DNA from: Amycolatopsis rifamycinica
Lineage (GTDB): Bacteria > Actinomycetota > Actinomycetes > Mycobacteriales > Pseudonocardiaceae
Direction: 5' to 3'
NCBI RefSeq assembly: GCF_000695625.1
Contig: NZ_JMQI01000043.1
Location: 124,001 to 188,000 of the forward strand
Length of the DNA: 64,000 nt
Both the position numbers and the translations under genes were made by a program. The notes beneath the pieces were generated by a model. It was not told the DNA's origin, did no database searches, and saw nothing but the letters and a program-made list of their open reading frames with translations. Of the stretch, positions 23,284 to 31,260 are shown piece after piece; the stretch's first letter is position 1, and each line of letters begins with the position of its first letter.

Positions 23284-23697
23284 TCATGCGGGCGCGCCGG
23301 GCATCGCCGACGCGTCGAACGAGAGCAGTTCCCAGCTGTGGCCGTCCGGGTCGTCCACCGCACGGTTGTACAGCCAGCCCATGTCCTGAGCGGGGCGCGG
23401 CTCGGACCCGCCCGCCTTCACCGCGGCGTCGGCCAGCCGGTCGACGTCCTCCTTCGACCCGGCGGGCAGCGCCAGGATCGCCTCGATCGCCCCGGAGGCG
23501 ACGACCGGCCGCGAGGTGAACAGGCCGAACTGCTCGTGCGTCATCAGCTGCACGGTCACCACCTCGCCGAGGGCGACCTGCGCGGAGGTCTCGTCGGTGA
23601 ACTGCGGGTTGAGCACGCCACCCAGCGCCAGGTAGAACGACGTGCTCGCATCCAGGTCGGTGACCGGCAGGTTGACGTAGATCTGCGTGAAAGCCAC
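23284..23697 (-). CDS. VOC-family (glyoxalase/bleomycin-resistance fold) protein
   Basis: 137 aa from GTG 23697, with GAGGAG before it. Paired beta-alpha-beta-beta-beta modules: FTQIYVNLPVTDLDASTSFY start and YNRAVDDPDGHSWELL end, the common DPDGHxWE motif of the VOC superfamily. Such lone proteins are often of unknown role, some bind antibiotics or metals. 47 nt after the AraC gene (which lies upstream on this strand), possibly same transcript. Confidence 0.85.
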   Translation of the reverse strand: MAFTQIYVNLPVTDLDASTSFYLALGGVLNPQFTDETSAQVALGEVVTVQLMTHEQFGLFTSRPVVASGAIEAILALPAGSKEDVDRLADAAVKAGGSEPRPAQDMGWLYNRAVDDPDGHSWELLSFDASAMPGAPA

Positions 23698-23744
23698 TGG
23701 TGCTCCTCGGTTCTGGTGGCCGGCCCTTCCGGCTGACTGCGAAC

Positions 23745-24518
23745 CTACGGCCGCACCTCGACGTCGGTCTTGTACAGCAGCGACACCATCTCGCCGGTGG
23801 TGGGCCGCCGCAGCTGGGTCGCCGTCCGGCCGACGAACCGGGTGAGCGACCGCGCCAGATGGGGCTGGTCGTGATATCCGACCAGATGCACGACCTCGGT
23901 CGCGGCCACGCCCTGCCGCAGCAGCATCGTGGCCTGCCGCGCCCGCTCGATCCGGCGGATCATGCCCTGCGTCAGGCCCGTGGCCGCGGCGACCCGGCGC
24001 TGCACCGAGCGCGGTGTGACCAGCACCGGCCGCTCCCCGGCGACGACGTCGGTCACCAACGGGTCCCGCACCAGCAACCCCGCCCGGACCAGGCGCTCCA
24101 CGAACGTCTCCGCGTTCTCGTAGGTGGGGATCTCCCACTCGCTGCCCTGCAGCACGAAGGAGCGCGGCGTCGTGTGCGGGCTCGACACGCTGCCGTCCAC
24201 AAGCCCGCCCACGGGCAGGTTCCGCAGGAAGGCACCGTGCCGGAAGATCACGCCGAAGGTGCTGCCCAGCCCGCCACCCAGCGGGACCACGGTGGGCCGG
24301 GTCTCGGGACCGCGGACCGACACGGTGGTGACGCCGTCCGACGCCCACACCAGCAGCTCCCAGTTCGAGTTCACGACGGACACCATGCGCTCCGGCGCGA
24401 ATCCGGCGTGCCCACCGTCCGGCGCCACCCGATATACGCCCTCGACATAGGGCGAGTCCGACAATCGGTACTCCAGCCCCGAAATGTTTTCGAACCGGTC
24501 GAGCGCCACGTCCGGCAT
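23745..24518 (-). CDS. AraC-family transcriptional regulator
   Basis: 257 aa. The C-terminal double helix-turn-helix spans about 165-245 (RVAAATGLTQGMIRRIERAR, then the second helix pair with VVHLVGYHDQPHLARSL). The N-terminal 150 residues are a sensing domain without a recognised family. It follows the 58-aa secreted peptide gene by 15 nt on the same strand. Confidence 0.85.
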   Translation of the reverse strand: MPDVALDRFENISGLEYRLSDSPYVEGVYRVAPDGGHAGFAPERMVSVVNSNWELLVWASDGVTTVSVRGPETRPTVVPLGGGLGSTFGVIFRHGAFLRNLPVGGLVDGSVSSPHTTPRSFVLQGSEWEIPTYENAETFVERLVRAGLLVRDPLVTDVVAGERPVLVTPRSVQRRVAAATGLTQGMIRRIERARQATMLLRQGVAATEVVHLVGYHDQPHLARSLTRFVGRTATQLRRPTTGEMVSLLYKTDVEVRP

Positions 24519-24533
24519 CGTAGCGCGGAGCCA

Positions 24534-24710
24534 CTAGTGCGTGACGGGTTCGGCGGTGGCGGTGGCGGTGGCCGTGGACACGGCCGGGCCGGAGCCGGGG
24601 GTGGTCGCCGGCGTGGCGGGGCCGGCCAGGGCCAGGCCGGCGAACAGCGCGAGCAGGACGATGCCCAAAGCCGCGCGGAAGAGGGCGGAAACGGAACAGA
24701 CGACCATCAT
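24534..24710 (-). CDS. 58-aa small secreted/membrane peptide
   Basis: ATG 24710 with GAGGAG ribosome-binding site. Residues 1-30 form a signal peptide or membrane anchor (LFRAALGIVLLALFAGLALA); the rest is Ala/Thr/Pro-rich (PATPATTPGSG) and probably extracellular. Located between the NB-ARC regulator and AraC gene, all leftward. A 16-bp motif 104 nt upstream (24814-24829) recurs upstream of the 17-aa peptide gene. Function unknown. Confidence 0.6.
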   Translation of the reverse strand: MMVVCSVSALFRAALGIVLLALFAGLALAGPATPATTPGSGPAVSTATATATAEPVTH

Positions 24711-24750
24711 GGCAGGCTCCTCGGAATTCCCCGTCTACGGGATTCGATGT

Positions 24751-24771
24751 ATTTCGCGGTGTCCGCGAAAT
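24751..24771. promoter_or_regulatory. Palindrome upstream of the 58-aa peptide gene
   Basis: ATTTCGCGG (24751-24759), TGT, CCGCGAAAT (24763-24771), perfect 9-bp arms. About 40 nt before the peptide start; either an operator or the 3' hairpin of the preceding NB-ARC gene. No T-tract. Confidence 0.5.
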
Positions 24772-24813
24772 CCGGTCTGTTTCGATGGTGCGCCCCGTAA
24801 GCGGCGGCGACAA

Positions 24814-24829
24814 GGCGTTTCCTGTTGCC
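24814..24829. repeat. 16-bp motif, copy A
   Basis: GGCGTTTCCTGTTGCC, 14 of 16 identical to the copy at 27323-27338. Both copies lie about 105-112 nt upstream of a short leftward peptide gene. Confidence 0.5.
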
Positions 24830-24885
24830 TGAAAACGGTTCTGGCGGGAAACCCGGCGGCCAATAGGTGTCCTTCCGGTGGGCGG

Positions 24886-27084
24886 TCACTCCGCGAAGGC
24901 CGGCCGGCTCCGGTATTCCGCCTCGCCGAGCACGGCCGGGTTCAACGTCACCCGGTACGCGTCCGCCTCCGCCCACCAGCGCTCCGCCTCCGGCCGGTTG
25001 CCACGGGCGGCCGACGCGTTTCCCAAGCCGGTCAACGCCCTCGCTCGCTCGTACTCGCTGCCCGCGTCGTCGGCCACCTCCGCGGCCCGGCGGTAACCGC
25101 GCGAAGCGTCCTCCCAGCGGCCCGCGCGGAAGTGCACCCACGCCTCGCAGCTGGCCGACATCGCCCGGTCGACCGGCAGCTGCGCGAGCCCGCTCGCCTC
25201 CTCCGCGGCGGCCAGCGCCTCGGGGAACCGGCCCAGCGCCACCGCCGCCAGCGCGATCCCGCGCAGCGCGATCACCACGTTGCGGGTGCGGCCGGTCCGG
25301 CGGTAGACGGCCAGGACCGTCCGCAGATCGGCCAGGGCGGGCTCGGCTTCGCCGCGGTACAGGCGGGCCCACGCCAGGCTGGACAGCGCGTCGATCGAGC
25401 CGCGGTCGTCGCCGGCCAGCGCGAACTGCTCCTGGGCCTGCTGGTGGCAGCGGACCGCCGTGCCGGCGTCGCCCGCCTCGATGTGGGCCATGCCCAGGTT
25501 GTTGAGGATCATGCCCGTCGCACCCGGGTCGGCCGCCGCGCGCGCCGCTTCCAGCGCGCGCTCGTGCGTCCGGATCCAAGGCTCGAACAGCTTCTCGCGG
25601 AAGAAGAACGCGCGGAGCACGAACGCCAGCTGCCAGCAGCGGTCGTACAGCCCGTGCCGGGCCGCGGAATCGACGATGTCGGCGAGCACCGGCCACTGCG
25701 CGCCCAGCCAGGCGAGGGCGCCGTCGGCGTCCGAGAACGGCGCGGCGGCCGGGGCCGGCAAGCCGGTGGGTGGGCGGAAGCGGTGGGGCTCGACGAGTTC
25801 GTCGGCCGCCACCGTGATCGCGACCAGGTGCTCGACCAGCCGGCGCACGGCGATGTCGCGGTCTTCCGGCTCGACCTGGGGCAACGCGTGCCTCGCCGCG
25901 AAGGTGCGCATCAAGTCGTGGAGCTCGACGTACCCGCGTTCGTCGCGGACGACCAGGTGCGCGTCGTGCAGCCGGTCGACCAGCCTGTCCGCTTCGCCCG
26001 CGTCGAGCCCGGCGAGCGCTTCGACGGAGCCGGTCTCGGCGGCGGCCGCGGGGTGCAGGGCCAGCAGCCCCAGCAAGCGCCGCTGGTCGCCGGGCAGCGC
26101 TTCGTACGAGACGGCGAACGCGCTCGCGACGCTGCGCTCGCCGTCCTCCAGCGCGCCGAGCCGGGTCGTTTCGTCGGCCAGCCGGTCGCGCAGCTTCGCC
26201 GCCGTCCAGCCGCCCGCGACGAACCGGGCGGCCACGATCCGCACCGCGAGCGGCAGCCGCCCGCAGTGCCGGACGATCTCGGTCGCCACCTCGTCCTCGT
26301 CCGGTGCGTGGTCGCCGGCGACGGACCGCAGCAGCCGCACGGCGTCGGCCGGCGGCAGCACCCCGACCGGGAAGTGCCAGGCGTCGTCGAGCGCGGGCAG
26401 CCGCCCGCGGCTGGTCACCAGGATCCGCGACGACGTCTCGCCGTCGGTGATGGCCCGGATCTGTTCGGCGGAGCGGACGTTGTCGAGCACGAGGATCATC
26501 CGCCGCCCGCGCAGCTGGTCGCGGACCAGGTTGGCCAGGCCGTCTTCGTCGGCGGGGAGCTGATCGGCCGGGACGTCCAGCAGCCGCAGCAGCCGGTGCA
26601 GGGCTTCGCCGGGCGAAAGCTCGACGGCCCCGGGCGTGTGGCCGCGGAGGTCGAAGAAGAGGCAGCCGTCCGGGAAGGTGTCCGCGACCCGCCGGGCGGC
26701 GGCGACGGCCAGTGCCGTCTTGCCGGCTCCGGCCATCCCGTGCACCACGCCGACCCGGGCGTCGTCCGGGCCGAGCAGCAGCGCGGACAGCGTTTCGAGT
26801 TCGGTTTCGCGGCCGACGAAGTACCGGCCGCCGTCCGGCAGCCCGACGATGCCGCCGGCGCTGCGGCGCGCGGGGAACGCCGATTCGGCGACGAGGGCGA
26901 GCAGTTCCCCGCCGGCCCCCAGCGCCTGGTCGCACGCCTTGGCGAGCTCCCGGTTCACGCGGGCCTTGCCGTTCTCCACCTTGCTGAGGTAGCCCTTGGT
27001 GAAATGGACGGACGCGGCGAGCCCGGTCAGTGACATGCCGACCGACATCCGTCGACGTTTCAATTCCGCTCCAAAGTCCGGCAT
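24886..27084 (-). CDS. XRE-NB-ARC-TPR regulator (STAND NTPase)
   Basis: 732 aa. N-terminal helix-turn-helix (about 1-60, with SLTGLAASVHFTKGYLSKVE), NB-ARC ATPase with P-loop GMAGAGKT (116-123), MILVLDNVRS as Walker B, LVTSRGRLPAL sensor, GRLPLAV helix, then TPR-like repeats from about 480 to the end (ATGMILNNLGMAHIEAGDAG and similar). Signal-transduction ATPase that probably oligomerises on ligand binding and controls transcription. A 17-aa hydrophobic peptide ORF lies 73 nt upstream on the same strand. Confidence 0.9.
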   Translation of the reverse strand: MPDFGAELKRRRMSVGMSLTGLAASVHFTKGYLSKVENGKARVNRELAKACDQALGAGGELLALVAESAFPARRSAGGIVGLPDGGRYFVGRETELETLSALLLGPDDARVGVVHGMAGAGKTALAVAAARRVADTFPDGCLFFDLRGHTPGAVELSPGEALHRLLRLLDVPADQLPADEDGLANLVRDQLRGRRMILVLDNVRSAEQIRAITDGETSSRILVTSRGRLPALDDAWHFPVGVLPPADAVRLLRSVAGDHAPDEDEVATEIVRHCGRLPLAVRIVAARFVAGGWTAAKLRDRLADETTRLGALEDGERSVASAFAVSYEALPGDQRRLLGLLALHPAAAAETGSVEALAGLDAGEADRLVDRLHDAHLVVRDERGYVELHDLMRTFAARHALPQVEPEDRDIAVRRLVEHLVAITVAADELVEPHRFRPPTGLPAPAAAPFSDADGALAWLGAQWPVLADIVDSAARHGLYDRCWQLAFVLRAFFFREKLFEPWIRTHERALEAARAAADPGATGMILNNLGMAHIEAGDAGTAVRCHQQAQEQFALAGDDRGSIDALSSLAWARLYRGEAEPALADLRTVLAVYRRTGRTRNVVIALRGIALAAVALGRFPEALAAAEEASGLAQLPVDRAMSASCEAWVHFRAGRWEDASRGYRRAAEVADDAGSEYERARALTGLGNASAARGNRPEAERWWAEADAYRVTLNPAVLGEAEYRSRPAFAE

Positions 27085-27157
27085 GGTTCGATCATCCTGT
27101 AATAGGCGAACGGGGGGAAGGTCCGCCGGCGGCCCGGGCCCGCCGGCAGTTACCCGG

Positions 27158-27211
27158 TCAGCCCAGCAGCGGGATCAGCTGGCCGAGCACGATGACGAAG
27201 TGCGTGTGCAT
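27158..27211 (-). CDS. 17-aa hydrophobic peptide upstream of the NB-ARC regulator
   Basis: ATG 27211 to TGA 27158, sequence MHTHFVIVLGQLIPLLG, with an excellent ribosome-binding site (GGGAAAGGGGAA) 4 nt before the ATG. The good translation signal for so short an ORF, directly ahead of an XRE/TPR-type sensor, suggests a signalling peptide or a leader controlling the regulator. No known peptide family recognised. Confidence 0.45.
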   Translation of the reverse strand: MHTHFVIVLGQLIPLLG

Positions 27212-27322
27212 CGCGTTCCCCTTTCCCGGATCGTCGTCGCCGTGGTTTCCGCCGCGGCGACTTCCTTGGTTGCCGAAGGATTTCGACGACGTAAGCTTGA
27301 CCCGGCATTTCCCCGGACGGCA

Positions 27323-27338
27323 GGTGTTTCCCGTTGCC
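27323..27338. repeat. 16-bp motif, copy B
   Basis: GGTGTTTCCCGTTGCC, near-identical to 24814-24829. It also shares the TGTTTCC half-site of the palindrome at 27376-27395. Confidence 0.5.
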
Positions 27339-27375
27339 TCTCGGCAGGAATCGCGGACACCGCTTGAGCCTGCGC

Positions 27376-27395
27376 TGTTTCCCGATCCGGAAACA
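27376..27395. promoter_or_regulatory. TGTTTCC-N6-GGAAACA palindrome (operator candidate)
   Basis: Perfect 7-bp inverted repeat in the 254-bp divergent region between the 17-aa peptide/NB-ARC gene and the gene at 27466. The half-site recurs in the 16-bp motifs at 27323 and 24814, so one regulator may bind all three. The NB-ARC protein is a candidate. Confidence 0.5.
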
Positions 27396-27465
27396 CCGGG
27401 GAAACGGTGGGCAAGTCACCGACCGAGTAGACTTCCCGCACAACGCCCAAGACGGAGGTGACGGC

Positions 27466-28449
27466 TTGGCTCAGGAGGCGGCCGAAGCGAAGATCAAGGC
27501 TCTCTCAGCAGAGCTGAAACTGCTTCGCAAGGGGCTCGGCATCCAAGCGAAGACCTTGCCTTCGCTCGTCGGCGAACAGTTGCGCGAAGTGTGTGGTGTC
27601 CAGGAAGAGGACAGCCCGGGAACGGTTCGCGGCAAGGTTGTCGAAACGCTGCGCCGGCTGATCGAAAAGCTGCCCGAATCGCACCGGGGGACGGCGCGGA
27701 TCGTCCTCGGTTTCGGCACCGGCGCGAACGAGCGCTACACCCAGCGTCTGGAACGGCTGGGTACGGGCGCGGACCGGAACGTGCGCACGATGCAGCGTCG
27801 CGCCGATGACGTCATCTACCTGATCGCCGAGGCCGCGTTCGGCGCGCCGTGGCCGTACGCGGGGGCCGCGGCCGCCAGTGACGGCCCTTGGCACACCTCG
27901 GCGCTGGCGGTCCGGCTGACCCTGACGGGGGTGGCCCAGGCCGAGGTGTTCGAGACCCGCCGGGTGGTCAGCCACGTCGCCGGGCTGGCCGACGTCGAGC
28001 ACGCGATCTCTCTGGCCGGGCCGGCCCGGACCACCGGCCAGCCGGACCTTTCGGGGCTCGGGATCGACGTGGTGGCGGGCGGTGAGGTGCATTCGGTGCG
28101 GATGGTCAGCTCGTCGCGGGTCGCGTTCAGCCTGCGGCCGCCGCAGCCGCTGGACGCCGGGGACGAGCACGAGTTCTTCTTCCGCATCCGGCTGGACGAG
28201 CTGCCGTCGCCGTTCTACTGCTGCACGCCGGAGTTCCCGTGCGAGAGTTTTGACCTCAACGTCCGGTTCGACCGGCGGAAGCCACCGCAGCGTGTCTGGC
28301 GCATCGACGGTGAGTTCTCCAAGGACGCCCAGGACCCGCTGCCCGCGCGCAAGCCGTTGTTCCTCGACAACGCGGGCGAGGTGCGCACCGGTTTCCGCGA
28401 CCTGCGGCCCGCGCGCTCCTACGGCGTGGGCTGGCAGCCCGCTTCCTGA
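27466..28449 (+). CDS. Conserved hypothetical actinobacterial protein
   Basis: 327 aa from TTG 27466, chosen because GGAGG lies 8 nt before it; an ATG-like start at 27334 is in the regulatory region. N-terminal helical region (about 1-110: KALSAELKLLRKGLGIQAKT, KVVETLRRLIEKLPESH) followed by a beta-rich C-terminal domain with EHEFFFRIRLDELPSPFYCC. No enzymatic motif. The N-terminal part resembles helical modules attached to varied domains in actinobacteria. Function unknown; divergent from the NB-ARC regulator and may be its target. Confidence 0.7.
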   Translation: MAQEAAEAKIKALSAELKLLRKGLGIQAKTLPSLVGEQLREVCGVQEEDSPGTVRGKVVETLRRLIEKLPESHRGTARIVLGFGTGANERYTQRLERLGTGADRNVRTMQRRADDVIYLIAEAAFGAPWPYAGAAAASDGPWHTSALAVRLTLTGVAQAEVFETRRVVSHVAGLADVEHAISLAGPARTTGQPDLSGLGIDVVAGGEVHSVRMVSSSRVAFSLRPPQPLDAGDEHEFFFRIRLDELPSPFYCCTPEFPCESFDLNVRFDRRKPPQRVWRIDGEFSKDAQDPLPARKPLFLDNAGEVRTGFRDLRPARSYGVGWQPAS

Positions 28450-28638
28450 GCTGCCAGCCGCCGCTTTCCCCGGAGCCGGAGCGGACCGGCGGTGCGGTGT
28501 GCGCTCCATGCTCCTCCTCGCCGTGACCGCCACTGTCCACGATGCCCTATCCGGCGGGGCCGGAACGCGACGAAAACCGGACAACAACCGGACGTGTGCC
28601 GGACCGGCTGGGCCGCGGCATCCGTGCCATCATCGGGC

Positions 28639-29481
28639 ATGGTCACCAGTGAACCCGAGCTCAACAGCGGGGTCCTGCCCGGGAATGTGCGCGCCGACGA
28701 CTGGGTCATGCTCGTGCTCGCCGCCGGGTCGGTGGGGTTGCTGGGGTTCATGGTGCTCAGTCCGCCGGCGCGGGAGGCCGGGCTCGTCGTCTTCGCCGTC
28801 GACTGCGGCATCTGCGGGATCTTCCTCCTCGAGTTCCTGTGGCGGTGGCGCAAGCGGCGGTGGTCCCGGAAGTTCCTGGTGCGCAACTGGTACGAGCTGT
28901 TCGCGATGATCCCGGTCGCCCACCCCGCCATGGCCGCGCACAAGTTCGTCAGCGTCGTGCTGCTGCTCGTGCGGATCGGGCGGGCCGCGGACCGGGCCGT
29001 CGGGGAGCAGTTCACCTACCGGCTCGTGGACAAGCTGTCCGAACCGATCGTGAAGGCGATCAAGAAGCCGATCACCGTCGCGGTGCTCGACGAGGTCGTC
29101 AAGGTGCTGGAAACCGGCAACTACCCGGAGAACCTGGCCAAGTCGCTCGGAGCGCACAAGGACGAGCTGCGCTCGATCATCGCCGAGAAGATCGCCGCGG
29201 ACCCGCAGCTGGGGAAACTCAGGCGGCTGCCGTTCCACGACGAGATCGTGCGCGCCTGCGTCGACACCTCGTTCCGCGTGCTGCTCGAAGTCCTCCTCGA
29301 CCCGCGGATCGACGACTTCTTCTCCACGGTGGTCCGCGAGAACCGCGAGCAGATCCGGCTGGCCGTGCAGCTCGGGCTCAACGAAGTCGACGACGAAGAG
29401 GAGGAGAAGCTGCTGCCGGTGCGCACCCAGCGCTCGGCCGCGCACGAGTACGACCGGCTGCACCCGGGCTCACGGCCGTGA
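28639..29481 (+). CDS. Ion-channel-like membrane protein
   Basis: 280 aa from ATG 28639. Hydrophobic segments near 24-43, 49-66, 80-95 and 100-118 with a charged RWRKRRWSRKF stretch and RIGRAADR, reminiscent of the voltage-sensor half of small ion transporters; no pore selectivity signature (TxGYG) is present. The remaining 150 residues are cytoplasmic, amphipathic and end in an acidic stretch (DDEEEEK). The last 12 nt overlap the convergent MerR gene. Transport function is a guess from shape. Confidence 0.6.
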   Translation: MVTSEPELNSGVLPGNVRADDWVMLVLAAGSVGLLGFMVLSPPAREAGLVVFAVDCGICGIFLLEFLWRWRKRRWSRKFLVRNWYELFAMIPVAHPAMAAHKFVSVVLLLVRIGRAADRAVGEQFTYRLVDKLSEPIVKAIKKPITVAVLDEVVKVLETGNYPENLAKSLGAHKDELRSIIAEKIAADPQLGKLRRLPFHDEIVRACVDTSFRVLLEVLLDPRIDDFFSTVVRENREQIRLAVQLGLNEVDDEEEEKLLPVRTQRSAAHEYDRLHPGSRP

Positions 29482-30171
29482 CGCCAGATAAGCGCTGAGC
29501 CGCGCGGCCGCGTCGAGCATCGCCAGGCCGCGGCCGGTGAGCCGCTGTTGCCAAATCTCGAGCGCCTGCGCCAGTGACTCGGTGCCGCCCGCGGTGCGGA
29601 CCTGCTCGACCACCGTCGCGATGTGGGCCAGGGGGTAGCCGCCGCGCCGGAGCAGGTGGGCCAGCTCGGCGTCGCGGATGTCCGCCGCGCCGAAGACCCG
29701 GTAGCCGGTCGCGCGGTTCCGCGGAGGCACCAGGATGCCCGCGCGTTCCCACGCCCGGACGGTCGCCGCGGTGACGCCGAGGCGGTGGGCCAGCTCGCCG
29801 ATCGACCAGCCGCTCGCGGCCGTCCCGGGCGCCGCCCCGGTCGTCAGGTGCCCGATCGCGTTCCGGACGGCGTTGAGGGTTTCGCGGTCCCGGAGCAGCT
29901 GCTCGTGACCGCGGTCGACGAAAGTCAGTGCCCGGCCGAGGTCGTCGTCGTGGACGGCGTGCATGATCCCGCCGGCCGTCGCGTGTCCGTACGCCGGGAC
30001 GAGCGCGAGGAACGCACGCAGGGCCGCCGCGTGCACCTCGGTGTAGACGCGGTAGCCGTTCCCGGTGCGCGCGGCCGGCGGGAGGAAGCCTTCGCGCTCG
30101 TAGTTGCGCACCGCCTGCGTGGAGATGCCGTGCTCCCGGGCGAGATCCACGGGTTTCAACCGAGTCTTCAA
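29470..30171 (-). CDS. MerR-family regulator with two HTH domains (TioE-like)
   Basis: 233 aa carrying two winged-helix MerR DNA-binding domains: residues about 4-50 (DLAREHGISTQAVRNYEREG) and 123-170 (IGELAHRLGVTAATVRAWER). Doubled MerR proteins of this type occur in actinobacteria. Only 17 bp separate it from the divergent esterase gene, so its operator must overlap both promoters and start sites; it likely controls itself and the esterase. Confidence 0.85.
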   Translation of the reverse strand: MKTRLKPVDLAREHGISTQAVRNYEREGFLPPAARTGNGYRVYTEVHAAALRAFLALVPAYGHATAGGIMHAVHDDDLGRALTFVDRGHEQLLRDRETLNAVRNAIGHLTTGAAPGTAASGWSIGELAHRLGVTAATVRAWERAGILVPPRNRATGYRVFGAADIRDAELAHLLRRGGYPLAHIATVVEQVRTAGGTESLAQALEIWQQRLTGRGLAMLDAAARLSAYLASRP

Positions 30172-30188
30172 GGATACGATTCAACCAC

Positions 30189-31184
30189 ATGAACCTGACC
30201 GACTTCACCGCCGAACTGCTCGCGCTGGGCGAGCCGACCCACTTCGAGCCGGCGTGCGCGCGGCTCCGCAACGACCTCTTCGCCCAGCTCGCCGAGCACG
30301 GCTTCCGGTCGATCGCCCTGGAGACCGACCGCGTCGCCGCACTCGACGGTGGCTTCTCGCACGGTTTGGGCGAGGTGGACGCCAACCGGCGGCTGCTCGC
30401 GTGGCTGCGCGAGTACAACGAGGGCGCCGAGGAACCGCTGGCCTGCCACGGCTTCGACACCCCGGCCGAGATGTTCAGCGCGCCCAGCCCGCGCACCTAC
30501 CTCGAACACGCCCGCGACTACCTCGGGCTCGACGTCGACATCGCGGCCCTGGCCGGCGACGACGAACGGTGGAGCCGCGCCGAAGCGATCCTCGACCCGG
30601 CCGAGTCACCCGGCGCGTCACCCGAGGCCCGCGAGCTGCGGGTCATCGCCGACGACCTGATCGTCGCCCTCCACGCCCGAACGCCGCGGCTGGACGCTGC
30701 TTGGTGGCGGGCCGAGGTCCACGCCACCGCCGGGCGCGGCCTGCTCCGCTACCACGCGGCGTCGGCCCGGCCCGGCGAACGGGACACGAGGATCTCGCGC
30801 CTCGCGAGCACGCGCGCGGTGCTCATGGCCGAGAACCTGCTGGACATCCGCGCCATCGAGGCCCGCCGCGGCCCGACGCTGGTGTTCGCGCACAACAGCC
30901 ACCTGCAACGCTCGGGGGCCGGCGCGGGCGCGATCGTCGCGGCCCTGCTCGGCGACCGGTACGCCTTCGTCGCCGGCAGCCTCGGCCACAGCGAAGCCCT
31001 CGGCCTCGGCGAACCGGACCCGGACACCTACGAAGGCCACCTGCAACGCGACACGAAGACCTGGAAGCTGACCGCCGACCTCCCGGTCGGCCGCAAGCGC
31101 ACCGACACCAAGCCCGAACGCGGCTACTTCGGCCTCGACGCCGACGTGCTCGACGGAGCCACCGCGGTCTGGCACCTCGCCTGA
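30189..31184 (+). CDS. Erythromycin-esterase-family protein
   Basis: 331 aa. Features of the EreA/succinoglycan-biosynthesis superfamily: LGEPTHFE near the N-terminus (His and Glu of the active site), SIALETDRVAA, and VFAHNSHLQR. Some members hydrolyse the macrolide lactone; many actinobacterial ones have other substrates. Divergent from a MerR regulator, which suggests induction by a small molecule. Resistance to macrolides is possible but unproved. Confidence 0.85.
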   Translation: MNLTDFTAELLALGEPTHFEPACARLRNDLFAQLAEHGFRSIALETDRVAALDGGFSHGLGEVDANRRLLAWLREYNEGAEEPLACHGFDTPAEMFSAPSPRTYLEHARDYLGLDVDIAALAGDDERWSRAEAILDPAESPGASPEARELRVIADDLIVALHARTPRLDAAWWRAEVHATAGRGLLRYHAASARPGERDTRISRLASTRAVLMAENLLDIRAIEARRGPTLVFAHNSHLQRSGAGAGAIVAALLGDRYAFVAGSLGHSEALGLGEPDPDTYEGHLQRDTKTWKLTADLPVGRKRTDTKPERGYFGLDADVLDGATAVWHLA

Positions 31185-31200
31185 AGAACGGCGGCCGGCA

Positions 31201-31254
31201 CTTTCACGTGAAAGTGACCCGGAGCGCGCACTCCGGGTCACTTTCACGTGAAAG
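31201..31254. terminator. Perfect 24-bp inverted repeat, bidirectional terminator
   Basis: Arms 31201-31224 and 31231-31254 are exact complements with a 6-nt CGCGCA loop. Each arm itself contains the palindrome CTTTCACGTGAAAG. Lies between convergent stops (31184 and 31261). Very stable hairpin in either transcript. Confidence 0.75.
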
Positions 31255-31260
31255 CTGCGG

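Noticed and set aside
24541..27033. 830-aa open frame on the plus strand
   Set aside because: Antisense to the NB-ARC regulator, which has intact motifs.
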